Positions 1 to 8,149 of a DNA stretch of 64,000 nucleotides are shown here, piece by piece. Origin of the DNA: Stappia sp. BW2 (GTDB lineage Bacteria; Pseudomonadota; Alphaproteobacteria; Rhizobiales; Stappiaceae). Numbering within the stretch: position 1 is the first letter of the stretch; the number at the start of each line of letters is the position of its first letter. The notes beneath the pieces were generated by a model that did no database searches, was not told where the DNA came from, and saw only the letters and a list, made by a program, of their open reading frames with translations. The translations under genes and the position numbers were made by a program. The stretch spans positions 248,001-312,000 of the forward strand of contig NZ_VIRG01000060.1 in NCBI RefSeq assembly GCF_008107695.1, read 5' to 3'.

Positions 1-1
1 G

Positions 2-295
2 TGCCTGGTCGGTCTGACCACTTCCGCCGATGCCAACATTGCCCTGCGCTACACGCTGCTTTCCATCGCAGGCGTGATCCTGGGGGGAGGGGAGTTCACC
101 GGAGGTCGGGTGTCGCCTGTCGGGGCTGTTCTTGGTGCATTGACGCTTGCCCTGGCCGGCAGCTTCCTGTCGTTCATGCGCCTGTCACCTGACTGGCAGA
201 TCGGCGCCCAGGGCGCCATCCTCATCCTTGTGCTTGCCGTGCGGCTGATCTTCTCCCGCCGCGGCCGGAAATGGAAGGGAGCCGAAAATGGATAA
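2..295 (+). CDS. ribose-type ABC transporter permease, C-terminal part (truncated by window edge)
   Basis: The frame is open from the left edge, giving the last 97 residues of an inner-membrane permease of the ribose/xylose class (BPD_transp_2). The conserved tail is visible: a GGGEFTGGR segment followed by the VGAVLGAL helix, as in RbsC-like proteins, then a final hydrophobic helix and a basic cytoplasmic end (RRGRKWKG). It overlaps the next permease gene by 8 bases, so the two are translationally coupled and probably form a heterodimeric channel. The ATPase and binding protein should lie upstream, outside the window. Sugar specificity cannot be read from this fragment. Confidence 0.85.
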   Translation, partial: CLVGLTTSADANIALRYTLLSIAGVILGGGEFTGGRVSPVGAVLGALTLALAGSFLSFMRLSPDWQIGAQGAILILVLAVRLIFSRRGRKWKGAENG

Positions 296-1250
296 CTCCC
301 GTCTTTCGACAGTGCTTGCCATCCCCAGACGCCCCTGGTTCTGGGCGTTTGCGGCCAGTGCCATCGCCTATTTCGCAACCCTTTCACTGACGGAAGGCCG
401 GGGCGGCGGAGAACTGCTGTCCGCAGCACTGACGTTCGCGTCCTTCTCGGCCATTGTCGGGCTGGGCCAGATGTTCGTCATCACGCTGGGACCCGGCAAT
501 GTCGATCTGTCGATACCGGCCACCATGACGCTGGCAGGCACCCTGTCTCTCAAGTTCATGGATGGCGCGGCGGCTCTCATCCTGCCGGGACTGGCGCTCG
601 CGCTGGCCGTCGGCATTGGCGCCGGGATCTTCAACTACCTGCTGATCCGTCTCTTGCGGATCCCACCGATCATCGCGACCCTGTCAGCGTCCTTCCTCTA
701 CCAGTCGCTGGCAATCTGGTGGAACCGCGGTCTCAGGATCAAACCACCGGAAGCGCTTGCGGATTTTTCGACCGGTTCGCTCGCAGGCCTTCCAAACCTG
801 ACGATCATCGGTGTGCTGATCGCACTCATGAGCTGGGTGGTGCTGGAGCGCTCTCTTTTCGGTCGCTGGGTGTCCGCCTTCGGTCAGAACACCCGTGCAG
901 CCCGCCTGAGCGGGATACCGGTGGAGACGGTCCGGGCGGTCACCTATATCGCGTCCGCCGTGCTCGCCTCCTTCACCGGATACCTTCTGGCAAGTTTCTC
1001 GGGAGGGGCCGCACTCAACATGGGCACGGAATACCTTCTGATCTCCATCGCCGTCGTCGTTATCGGCGGCTGCTCCATCGCCGGTGGCAATTCGAATGTG
1101 CCGGGTATCTGGGGCGGGGCGCTGCTGATGTTCCTGGTCGTCTCGATGTTGAATTCCTATGGGTTTGGCGCAGGCGTGCGCCTGATCATGACCGGCGCAA
1201 TCATCATCGCCATTGTCGCTGCCGCATCCGGAAAGGGCAGATCCGCATGA
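288..1250 (+). CDS. ribose-type ABC transporter permease
   Basis: A 320-residue polytopic inner-membrane protein of the RbsC class, with eight to ten hydrophobic segments. It shows the family pattern of a membrane-entry motif near residue 70 and a late GGCSIAGG-type loop near residue 260, equivalent to the GGASLxGG motif. The usual TGGIDLSVG motif is replaced by a GPGNVDLSI variant, unlike the three other permeases of this class in the window. It starts inside the end of the preceding permease gene and its stop codon shares ATGA with the lactonase gene, so the three are one operon. It probably pairs with the upstream permease to form the pore. Substrate unknown; the lactonase suggests an aldose or sugar acid. 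Confidence 0.9.
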   Translation: MDNSRLSTVLAIPRRPWFWAFAASAIAYFATLSLTEGRGGGELLSAALTFASFSAIVGLGQMFVITLGPGNVDLSIPATMTLAGTLSLKFMDGAAALILPGLALALAVGIGAGIFNYLLIRLLRIPPIIATLSASFLYQSLAIWWNRGLRIKPPEALADFSTGSLAGLPNLTIIGVLIALMSWVVLERSLFGRWVSAFGQNTRAARLSGIPVETVRAVTYIASAVLASFTGYLLASFSGGAALNMGTEYLLISIAVVVIGGCSIAGGNSNVPGIWGGALLMFLVVSMLNSYGFGAGVRLIMTGAIIIAIVAAASGKGRSA

Positions 1251-2158
1251 ACAGTTTCTCGTCCCCCTATCAGATCGATGATCCGCGGTTCACGGCGCTG
1301 ATCCAGAAGAACGCCAGGCTGCGCCAGCTTGCGACCGGTTTCGAATGGACGGAAGGGCCTGTCTGGTTTGCCGATCACCAGGTGCTGCTGTTCTCCGACA
1401 TCCCCGCAAACCGGATGATGCGCCTGACCCTCGACGGCCAGGTCAGCACCTATCGCCAGCCTGCGGACTACGCCAACGGCAACACAAGGGACTGTCAGGG
1501 GCGTCTGGTTTCCTGCCAGCACGGAACGAGGTCCGTAACCCGCACCGAGCTGGACGGCAGCCTGACCGTGGTTGCTGACCGCTACCAGGGAAAGCGTCTC
1601 AATTCGCCAAATGACGTCATCGTGCAGTCGACCGGGGCCATCTGGTTTACTGATCCGACCTACGGCATTTTGAGCGATTACGAAGGCTTCCTGGCAGAAC
1701 CGGAACAGACCGCGCGCAACGTCTATCGCATCGAACCCGCAACGGGCGAGGTGGAAGCGATGATTACCGATTTCACCCAGCCGAACGGCCTGGCGTTTTC
1801 TGCGGACGAGCGGGTTCTTTATGTGGCGGAGTCCGGCTCCAGTCACGATCCGGACGTGCCGTCCGTCATTCGCGCCTTCAAACTGGACGACACCGGCCGG
1901 ATCCTGTCGGACGAGGTGTTTGCCACGATTGACCGGGGACTGCCTGACGGCATGCGGGTCGACGCTGCCGGTCACCTGTGGAGCTCAGCCTCAGATGGAG
2001 TCCACTGCTTCCACCCGGACGGCACACGCCTCGGAAAGATCCTGGTACCGGAAGTGGTCGCCAATCTCTGTTTCGGTGGCGTTCGGGGCAACCGGTTGCT
2101 GATCACCGCAACCACATCGGTCTACGAGATTGCGGTCAACGCAAAATCGGCGATCTGA
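1247..2158 (+). CDS. SMP-30/gluconolactonase family sugar lactonase
   Basis: A 303-residue six-bladed beta-propeller lactonase, expected to hydrolyse a sugar lactone to the sugar acid in the cytoplasm. The metal ligands of the family are recognisable: Glu36 in TEGPVW, Asn180 in QPNGLAF and Asp234 in LPDGMR, with Asn122 in NSPNDV in the substrate pocket. I chose the ATG at 1247 because it shares ATGA with the permease stop codon; the frame is open further upstream but only as a shadow of that permease. Coupling to a sugar transporter and closeness to dehydrogenase genes suggest oxidation of an imported aldose to a lactone, then hydrolysis. The true substrate may be gluconolactone, xylonolactone, arabinolactone or another. 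Confidence 0.9.
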   Translation: MNSFSSPYQIDDPRFTALIQKNARLRQLATGFEWTEGPVWFADHQVLLFSDIPANRMMRLTLDGQVSTYRQPADYANGNTRDCQGRLVSCQHGTRSVTRTELDGSLTVVADRYQGKRLNSPNDVIVQSTGAIWFTDPTYGILSDYEGFLAEPEQTARNVYRIEPATGEVEAMITDFTQPNGLAFSADERVLYVAESGSSHDPDVPSVIRAFKLDDTGRILSDEVFATIDRGLPDGMRVDAAGHLWSSASDGVHCFHPDGTRLGKILVPEVVANLCFGGVRGNRLLITATTSVYEIAVNAKSAI

Positions 2159-2172
2159 CAGATCGCCGATTT
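2144..2172. terminator. bidirectional hairpin terminator built from the end of the lactonase gene
   Basis: A perfect inverted repeat with 12-base arms (AAATCGGCGATC and its complement) and a 5-base loop containing the TGA stop codon of the lactonase gene. It lies between two convergent operons, with A/T bases flanking both sides, so it can serve both strands. The left arm is the last four sense codons of the gene. Confidence 0.7.
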
Positions 2173-2213
2173 GAAACCTATCGGGCTACTGAGGGGCAAC
2201 GCCGGTCAGGTGT

Positions 2214-3251
2214 CTACAAGGTCACGATGGCCTTGATCAGGCCTTCCCGGTCCTTTGCAAGTTCGCTGAACTTGTTCGGAAGATCCTCGAGCCGGAGTGT
2301 CAGCGTGCACAGGGCATCGGTATCGATCCTGTCATCGCGAATTGCCGACATGACGGTCTCGAAATCTTCCTTGGTCGCGTTCCGGCTGCCGATGAGCTGG
2401 GTTTCGCGCTTGTGGAACTCCGGATCGCTGAAGCTGATGGTTTCCTTCACGACGCTCACCAGAACATAGCGGCTGCCATGGGCGAGCAGGGAAAAGCCGG
2501 CCTCGATTGCATTCGCATTGCCTGTGGCATCGAAAATGACGTCGAACCCGTCCTGCAGCGGGCCTGACAGAATATCGGAGCCTGCAAGATGCGTGTTCTC
2601 GAACCCGAATTTTGCAGTTGCCTGGTCCAGCCGCGCGCGGCTCATGTCCATGAGATGGACCTCGGCTCCCGAAAGCCGGGCGAAAAGGGCTGTGCCAATG
2701 CCGATGGGACCGGCCCCGGTGACCAGCACCCGGTCCTCGGCAGAAAGGGTTGCGCGGCGCACGGCATGGGCCCCGATGGCGAGAAACTCCACCATAGCGG
2801 CCTGCAGTGCGCTCAAGCCGGTCGCTGGATAGAGATTTTGCTCCGGCACGGCGATGCGGGAACACAGGCCGCCATCCCGGTGAACGCCGAGAACCTCGAT
2901 ATTGCTGCAGCAGTTCGGTTTGCCGCGTTTGCAGGCGCGGCAGGTGTTGCAGGACAGATAGGGGTTGACCACCACCAGTTCACCCGCGGTCCAGGAACCG
3001 GTGCTTTCCGCGATCCTGCCGCTGAGCTCATGACCGATCACGCGCGGGTAGTTCAGGAACGGGTGTTTGCCCTCCAGGATGTGATAATCCGTACCGCAAA
3101 TGCCGACAGCCTGGATGTCGATGAGCACCCAGCCCGCCGGAGCTTCGTCCGGCATGTCCCGCGTTTCGAGCGTGAAGACGCCTGGCTCGACAACGGTGCC
3201 GCAGGCCATTGATTGCGCCACCGCCGGCGACTTGGTCGTTTCGAGAGTCAT
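2214..3251 (-). CDS. zinc-dependent alcohol/polyol dehydrogenase
   Basis: A 345-residue medium-chain dehydrogenase of the sorbitol/threonine dehydrogenase type. Catalytic-zinc ligands are visible as Cys52 (GICGTDYH), His74-Glu75 (GHE) and Glu155. The structural-zinc cysteines are 101, 104, 107 and 114/115. The NAD(P)-binding glycine motif GAGPIGIG spans about residues 179-186. It is the last gene of an operon with a ribose-type ABC transporter: its ATG overlaps the ATPase stop codon in ATGA. It probably oxidises the imported sugar, polyol or sugar acid (L-idonate or galactitol type is possible). The exact substrate is not shown by the sequence. Confidence 0.9.
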   Translation of the reverse strand: MTLETTKSPAVAQSMACGTVVEPGVFTLETRDMPDEAPAGWVLIDIQAVGICGTDYHILEGKHPFLNYPRVIGHELSGRIAESTGSWTAGELVVVNPYLSCNTCRACKRGKPNCCSNIEVLGVHRDGGLCSRIAVPEQNLYPATGLSALQAAMVEFLAIGAHAVRRATLSAEDRVLVTGAGPIGIGTALFARLSGAEVHLMDMSRARLDQATAKFGFENTHLAGSDILSGPLQDGFDVIFDATGNANAIEAGFSLLAHGSRYVLVSVVKETISFSDPEFHKRETQLIGSRNATKEDFETVMSAIRDDRIDTDALCTLTLRLEDLPNKFSELAKDREGLIKAIVTL

Positions 3252-4039
3252 TGAACGGCTTTCTGGCTCCGGGGAGCCCAGTCATGAGGCAGGTCGCCCT
3301 TGATGATAAGGCTGAGGACATCGTCCTTGGTCACGTCTTCAATCGGGTGTGAGCCGACTTTCCGGCCCTTGTTCATGACGATGACGCGGTCGCAAAGTTC
3401 GAAAACGTCATGCATGTCGTGGCTGACCAGAAGGATACCGATCCCTTCCTCACGCAACTGCCTGATCAGGGAGCCGACCATGGCCGTTTCCGAAGGGCCG
3501 AGAGCGGCGGTCGGTTCGTCCATGATCAGGATCTTGACGTCAAAATAGATCGCTCTGGCGATGGCTACGACTTGTCTCTGGCCGCCAGACAGGCTGGACA
3601 CCGGATCATTGAGGTTCTTGAAATTCGGATTGAGCCTTTTCAGAACGCTGACCGCTTCGGCCATCATCCGGTTGTCGTCCAGATTGCCGAACCGCGTTTT
3701 CAGCTCCCGGCCGAGAAACAGGTTGGCGGGCGCGTTCAGATGATCGGCCAATGCAAGTGTCTGATAGATGGTCTCGATGCCCAGATCGCGCGCGTCATGA
3801 GGCGTCTGGATATCGACGACTTCTCCATTGACCCGGATCGTCCCCTCGTTGGGGATCATTGCTCCGGACAGGATCCGCATCAGGCACGATTTGCCAGCGC
3901 CGTTGTGGCCGAGAACGCCCACGACTTCACCCGGATAGAGGTCAAGGGAGACGTCGTTCACGGCCTTGATGCCGCCAAAGTGCTTTTCGATTGAGTCCAT
4001 CTGCACCAGCGGTGTCGCGGACTGAGCATCTGGTTTCAT
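3248..4039 (-). CDS. ribose-type ABC transporter ATP-binding protein (single ABC domain)
   Basis: A 263-residue cytoplasmic ATPase. Walker A is GHNGAGKS (residues 44-51), the signature is LSGGQRQ, Walker B is ILIMDEPTAAL, and the H-loop is in LVSHDMHD. Unlike RbsA it has one ABC domain, so it should act as a homodimer. I chose the ATG at 4039. The frame is open to a TTG at 4084, but that codon lies in the loop of a hairpin and adds residues unlike the family. It sits between the binding-protein gene and the dehydrogenase gene in a four-gene operon that starts at 6124. Confidence 0.88.
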   Translation of the reverse strand: MKPDAQSATPLVQMDSIEKHFGGIKAVNDVSLDLYPGEVVGVLGHNGAGKSCLMRILSGAMIPNEGTIRVNGEVVDIQTPHDARDLGIETIYQTLALADHLNAPANLFLGRELKTRFGNLDDNRMMAEAVSVLKRLNPNFKNLNDPVSSLSGGQRQVVAIARAIYFDVKILIMDEPTAALGPSETAMVGSLIRQLREEGIGILLVSHDMHDVFELCDRVIVMNKGRKVGSHPIEDVTKDDVLSLIIKGDLPHDWAPRSQKAVQ

Positions 4040-4069
4040 ATTCCGTGTCCCGATCGACGATTGGTAGGA

Positions 4070-4098
4070 CCGGAAGCCCTGCAAATGCGGGCTTCCGG
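4070..4098 (-). other. intercistronic hairpin after binding-protein gene
   Basis: A perfect inverted repeat with 10-base arms (CCGGAAGCCC) and a 9-base loop, between the binding-protein stop (4114) and the ATPase start (4039). In the direction of transcription no T-run follows the hairpin, so it is more likely a partial terminator or an mRNA 3'-end stabiliser that raises binding-protein yield than a full terminator. Confidence 0.6.
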
Positions 4099-4113
4099 CC
4101 AGGTTTTTTGGCT

Positions 4114-5055
4114 TTAGTAGAGGACGTTCTGAACGCTCGGATGATCGATGTTGTCCTTGGTTGCCAGAACAACGCCGGTGTCGATGAAGTTCGGCACCGA
4201 TTCACCGTTCAAGAGCTTCAGAATAGTCTGGACACCGATCTCGCCCATCTGGAACGAGCCCTGAACGGCCGTTGCGGCCAGGGTGCCGTCACGTACGAAA
4301 TCTTGCAGGTCGGTGTTACCGTCAAAGCCGATTGCGACGACCTTGCCGGCCTTTCCGGCCTGTGCCAGGGCCCGGCCCATGCCGATGGCGGTCGGTTCAT
4401 TGGCACCGAAGATGCCGACAAGATCCGGATTTGCGGCCAGGATGTCGGTGGTCTGGTTCAAGGCGGTGGCCATCTGCGACTGGGAGTAGTAGGGACCGAC
4501 GATCTCGATCTCCGACTTGTCGTCGATCCGCTTGACGAAACAGCCGACGCGGCCGAGTTCAGAGCCGACACCGGCGACGTAGGACATCACGGCAACCTTG
4601 CCTTCGGTTCCCACTTCCGAAATCATCTTGTCGGCAACCAGCTGTCCTGCCGCGCAATTGTCGGTCGACAGGAACGCCTGGTAATATTCCTTGCCGTTGT
4701 CTGCGAGAGCGGAGTCGATGATGACGACGGGAATTTCGGATTCATAGGCCTTCTTCACAGCCGGGATCAGGGCTTCCGGATCGGACGGAGCCAGAACAAT
4801 GCCCGATACGCCTCGGTTGATGGCGTTCTCGACAAGATTGACTTGGTCTGCGACGGCCGATTCCGATGCCGGACCGTTGAACGTCATCGTGTGGTCGGTC
4901 TGACCCTCGATAGCCGCGCTGGCGCCCTTGTTCACGTTCTGCCAGAAGTTGGAATTCGTCGTCTTGACGATGACCGCGATTTCTCCGGCCTGTGCGGCTG
5001 CTGCCGACAGTGCAAGGGCGCTTGCCATCATTGCTGTTGTCAAAAGCTTCTTCAT
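4114..5055 (-). CDS. sugar ABC transporter periplasmic substrate-binding protein
   Basis: A 313-residue secreted protein of the periplasmic-binding-protein-like 1 (RbsB-type, Peripla_BP_4) family. The signal peptide runs to about residue 23 (charged start, hydrophobic core, ALSAAAAQAGE cleavage region). The mature protein opens with the typical IAVIVKTTNSNFWQNV strand and contains the GIVLAPSDPEAL and GFDGNTDL segments of ribose-binding-like folds. It binds the sugar and delivers it to the neighbouring permease. A GAGGAGAATG leader at the start codon gives a good ribosome site. It lies in the operon permease, binding protein, ATPase, dehydrogenase. Confidence 0.92.
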   Translation of the reverse strand: MKKLLTTAMMASALALSAAAAQAGEIAVIVKTTNSNFWQNVNKGASAAIEGQTDHTMTFNGPASESAVADQVNLVENAINRGVSGIVLAPSDPEALIPAVKKAYESEIPVVIIDSALADNGKEYYQAFLSTDNCAAGQLVADKMISEVGTEGKVAVMSYVAGVGSELGRVGCFVKRIDDKSEIEIVGPYYSQSQMATALNQTTDILAANPDLVGIFGANEPTAIGMGRALAQAGKAGKVVAIGFDGNTDLQDFVRDGTLAATAVQGSFQMGEIGVQTILKLLNGESVPNFIDTGVVLATKDNIDHPSVQNVLY

Positions 5056-5101
5056 TTCATTCTCCTCCGTCTGAAGTTACTCAGGTAAACGACCGGCTTT
5101 C

Positions 5102-6124
5102 TCAGCGCCGGTTTCTGATCTGATCGACGTAGACCGCCAGAATGACGATGATGCCGATCACGATTTGCTGGATGAAGGCCGAGACACCGGCCATGTTGAG
5201 ACCGTTCCGCAGAACCCCGATGATGGCCGCGCCGATCATCGTTCCGGAAATATTGCCGACGCCGCCCATGAGCGAAGCTCCGCCGATGACGGCCGCCGCG
5301 ATAGCGTCGAGCTCATACATGACGCCTTCGTTCGGCTGCACCGTCACAAGGCGGGACATCAGAACGTTGCCGGCGAGACCGGCCAGGGCGCCCGACAGGA
5401 CGTAAGCGAAGATCTTTGTGCGGTCGACCAGGACGCCGGAGAGACGCGCGGCTTCCTCGTTGGATCCGGTCGCATAGATATGCCGGCCGATCTGGCGCCG
5501 CCTGAGCAGATAGGCTCCGGCGACCGCGACGATGCCAAGCAGAATGACCGGATAGGGAATTCCCGGAAAAACGACTTTCGGAAAGATGCCGCCGGTTTTT
5601 TCCACGATGCGGAACAACGAACCATTGCCGAGAAGGCCGAAGCTTTCCCCCAGCCGCGAAATCGGTGCGGCGCCTGTCAGCTGCAGGGCAACGCCGCGGG
5701 CGATCAGCATCATGCCGAGGGTCGCCACAAACGGGGTTATGCGCATCTTGGTAATGACGAAACCGTTGATGAAGCCGCAGGCCGCACCGGCCATCACGCC
5801 AATGGCCATGGCCGGGGCCACCGGTATGCCAGCCTTGATGCTCAAGCCGGTGACGGTCCCCGAAAGCGCCAGGACGGATCCGACGCTAAGGTCGATACCG
5901 CCAGTGATGATGACCATCGTCATCCCGATCCCGAGCAACCCGATGACGGACGTCTGCAAAAGCACCGTCAGTCCGTTGTTGATGGAGAAAAAAGCTGCGT
6001 TGCCAAAGGAAAACGCGAAGATCAGCAGAGCAAGCGTCAGCAGCGCCGACAGCTTGTGAAAGGAGCCGGCTGACAGCTTGAGTGTCCAGGCTGCAGGCTC
6101 TGCTCCTCGATCAAGATCCGCCAT
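5102..6124 (-). CDS. ribose-type ABC transporter permease
   Basis: A 340-residue inner-membrane protein of the RbsC class. The canonical ITGGIDLSVGS motif lies near residue 75 and GGASLMGGVG near residue 280, with about ten hydrophobic helices. It is the first gene of the operon and probably forms a homodimeric pore, because no second permease follows. The upstream region to the divergent GntR gene is AT-rich and holds a short palindrome, so the promoter is probably regulated by that GntR protein. Confidence 0.92.
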   Translation of the reverse strand: MADLDRGAEPAAWTLKLSAGSFHKLSALLTLALLIFAFSFGNAAFFSINNGLTVLLQTSVIGLLGIGMTMVIITGGIDLSVGSVLALSGTVTGLSIKAGIPVAPAMAIGVMAGAACGFINGFVITKMRITPFVATLGMMLIARGVALQLTGAAPISRLGESFGLLGNGSLFRIVEKTGGIFPKVVFPGIPYPVILLGIVAVAGAYLLRRRQIGRHIYATGSNEEAARLSGVLVDRTKIFAYVLSGALAGLAGNVLMSRLVTVQPNEGVMYELDAIAAAVIGGASLMGGVGNISGTMIGAAIIGVLRNGLNMAGVSAFIQQIVIGIIVILAVYVDQIRNRR

Positions 6125-6148
6125 AAATCCTCCCGGGCCGGATATTGA

Positions 6149-6165
6149 GTTTAATAATTAAAAAC
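6149..6165. promoter_or_regulatory. candidate GntR operator, GTTT...AAAC palindrome
   Basis: GTTTAATAATTAAAAAC contains the perfect palindrome TTTAAT-A-ATTAAA and lies 25 bases upstream of the minus-strand sugar operon and 81 bases upstream of the divergent GntR gene. A related GTTT...AAAC element is found at 9290-9308, upstream of the next operon. The role is inferred from position and similarity only. Confidence 0.35.
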
Positions 6166-6245
6166 ATATGAGCTGGAATGACCTGTCGCGTCAACAGTTT
6201 TTTATTTTTTAATACAGTCGATTGGAATTGTCCGGCGTTTTGGAT

Positions 6246-7163
6246 ATGTTACGCTACGCCATGGCAAGAACGGACGAACGATTCAGAAGCGCATACAACA
6301 GGTTGCTGGACATATGCAGCGACATGGAGGTTGGCGATCAGCTGCCCGCCGAGACCGCGCTTGCGGACAGGATGGACGTGAGCAGAACCATCGTGCGCAG
6401 CGCTCTGCAAAAGCTGGATAGCGACAAGCTCATCCGCTGGGAAGGACGCAGCAAGATGCTGATCCGGAAACCTCAAGCGGAGCACCGTCTGGTTCCAGCG
6501 GAAAGCGCCTTGTCCGCCGAGGAACTGGAACACAGCTTCTTCGAATGGATCCTGCGTTTCGACGTTCCAGCGGGAACCTCACTTAACGTGGCGCAGCTCT
6601 CCCGCCAGTTCGGTGTTCCCGTTCACAATCTGCAGGAATTCCTGGCCGGGCTAAGCCGGCTGGGTCTCGTAGAGCGCCGCCCCAGAGGCGGCTGGTCGCT
6701 CCTGGGGTTTACCTCGGAGTTCGCGATCGAACTCTCCGAGTTTCGCATGCTCCTGGAACTGAATGCGGTCAGGCAATTGCTCACTCTGCCTGCGGACCAT
6801 GAAATCTGGAACAGACTGAAGGTATTGAGGCGCGAACACGAGGACCTGAAGTCCGTCATCGCAGAGCGCTACCACGACTTTTCCCTGCTGGACGAAAAGT
6901 TTCACTCGGCCATCAACAGCGTGGTCAGGAACCGGTTTGTCCTTGAAGCGCAAAAGCTTATCAAGCTGATCTTCAATTACCACTACATGTGGGACAAACG
7001 CGACGAACTGGAACGCAACGCGGCCGCGATTGATGAGCATCTGGAGTGGATAGATGCAATGCTTGAGCGGGACAGCGAAAGGTCGGAGGCTGCCGCGATC
7101 AAGCACCTCCGGCGATCAAAGGAAACGCTCCTGCAATCGCTGCGCGTTCACAAATTTGCCTGA
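6246..7163 (+). CDS. GntR/FadR-type transcriptional regulator with two winged-helix segments
   Basis: A DNA-binding regulator of about 305 residues. A GntR winged helix occupies residues 10-70 (ETALADRMDVSRTIVRSAL). A second segment at about 95-160 reads like another winged helix (LNVAQLSRQFGVPVHNLQEF, then LVERRPRGGW). The last 130 residues are an all-helical FCD-type ligand domain (EFRMLLE, FSLLDEKFH, HLEWIDAM). The start is uncertain: ATG at 6246 or 6261 and TTG at 6222 are all possible, none with a strong ribosome site. It is divergent from the sugar operon and its 3' end overlaps the convergent aldo/keto reductase gene by 16 bases. It probably controls both flanking operons in response to a sugar acid or phosphate. 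Confidence 0.85.
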   Translation: MLRYAMARTDERFRSAYNRLLDICSDMEVGDQLPAETALADRMDVSRTIVRSALQKLDSDKLIRWEGRSKMLIRKPQAEHRLVPAESALSAEELEHSFFEWILRFDVPAGTSLNVAQLSRQFGVPVHNLQEFLAGLSRLGLVERRPRGGWSLLGFTSEFAIELSEFRMLLELNAVRQLLTLPADHEIWNRLKVLRREHEDLKSVIAERYHDFSLLDEKFHSAINSVVRNRFVLEAQKLIKLIFNYHYMWDKRDELERNAAAIDEHLEWIDAMLERDSERSEAAAIKHLRRSKETLLQSLRVHKFA

Positions 7164-8149
7164 AGGCTCGCTGTCAGAGGGCCGCCGAACCTACTTGAAA
7201 AATCAGCAGGCGGGTTCTCGGCGAGGCTGTCCAGATTGCGTCGCAAGGACGTGACTTTGGACGTTCCCAGAAGAACGGACGCAACGCCAGGATAGCTGTG
7301 GGCGAAGTGAAGGGCCGCGCTGGCGAGCGACAGTCCCATGTCCCCGGCCTGCTCTTGGAGAGCGGTGACCTTTGCAAGAATGTCGCTGGAGGCTGGTGCG
7401 TAGTCGAACCAGGCCCCCTCGACCGGTCCTGTCGCCAGAATACCGGAATTGAAGATGCCGCCGAGAACCAGGCTGGTCTCCCTTTGCCGGCATTCCTCTA
7501 CGAGACCGTTTTCGGCTTCCCGGTCGAGCAGGGTCAAGCGTCCGGCAAGCAGGATGGCGTCCAGATCGGTCTCTTTCAGAAGGTCCAGGCAAATCCGGGT
7601 CTCGTTCACGCCAATCCCGAAGGCGCGGATCTTTCCCCGGTCTTTCATCCGTTGCAGACGGTCGAGGCCGGTCGCCAGCAAATCCCGCATATGCGTTTCA
7701 TTGGCAGCGCCGTGCGTGTAGGTGCCGATATCGTGGATATAGACGATATCCGCACAAGACGTCTGCAGCCGCTCGAAGCTGCCTTCCAGCGACGCTTCAA
7801 TGCCGTCACCCGAATAGTCGTAGCGAACGTCGTTTGGCAGCGGATCGATGAAGCCGTCAGCTTCCTTCATCGTGGGCCCGGGAGACAAGACACGCCCAAC
7901 CTTGGTCGACAGGACATAGTCTTCACGCGGTCTGGAGGCCAGGAACCGGCCAAGTCGTTCCTCGGACCGGCCACGGCCATAATGCGGCGCGGTGTCGAAA
8001 TAACGAATACCGGCGTCCCAGGCCGATTGAAGAACTTCAAACGCCTCCTGGTCCGAAACCGCCCGTCCGAGGTTTCCGATCGCAGATGCTCCGAACGAGA
8101 TGTCCGTCACCTGAACATCCGTCTTGCCGATGCGTCTGCGCTCTCTCAT
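7148..8149 (-). CDS. aldo/keto reductase (aldose dehydrogenase-like)
   Basis: A 333-residue NAD(P)-dependent TIM-barrel oxidoreductase. The catalytic tetrad is readable as Asp52, Tyr57 (DTAPHYGRG), Lys83 (STKVGR) and His139 (YIHDIG). The DTAPHYG and NETRICLDLL features resemble the D-threo-aldose 1-dehydrogenase / L-fucose dehydrogenase / pyridoxal dehydrogenase branch. That branch oxidises an aldose to a lactone, which would feed the SMP-30 lactonase nearby; this link is inference. Its ATG overlaps the upstream oxidoreductase stop codon (ATGA), so the two genes are coupled. Confidence 0.88.
   Translation of the reverse strand: MRERRRIGKTDVQVTDISFGASAIGNLGRAVSDQEAFEVLQSAWDAGIRYFDTAPHYGRGRSEERLGRFLASRPREDYVLSTKVGRVLSPGPTMKEADGFIDPLPNDVRYDYSGDGIEASLEGSFERLQTSCADIVYIHDIGTYTHGAANETHMRDLLATGLDRLQRMKDRGKIRAFGIGVNETRICLDLLKETDLDAILLAGRLTLLDREAENGLVEECRQRETSLVLGGIFNSGILATGPVEGAWFDYAPASSDILAKVTALQEQAGDMGLSLASAALHFAHSYPGVASVLLGTSKVTSLRRNLDSLAENPPADFSSRFGGPLTASLQANL

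Noticed and set aside
719..1246. Upstream extension of the lactonase frame
   Set aside because: It lies wholly within the permease gene and gives low-complexity, arginine-rich sequence; the ATGA-coupled start at 1247 is better.
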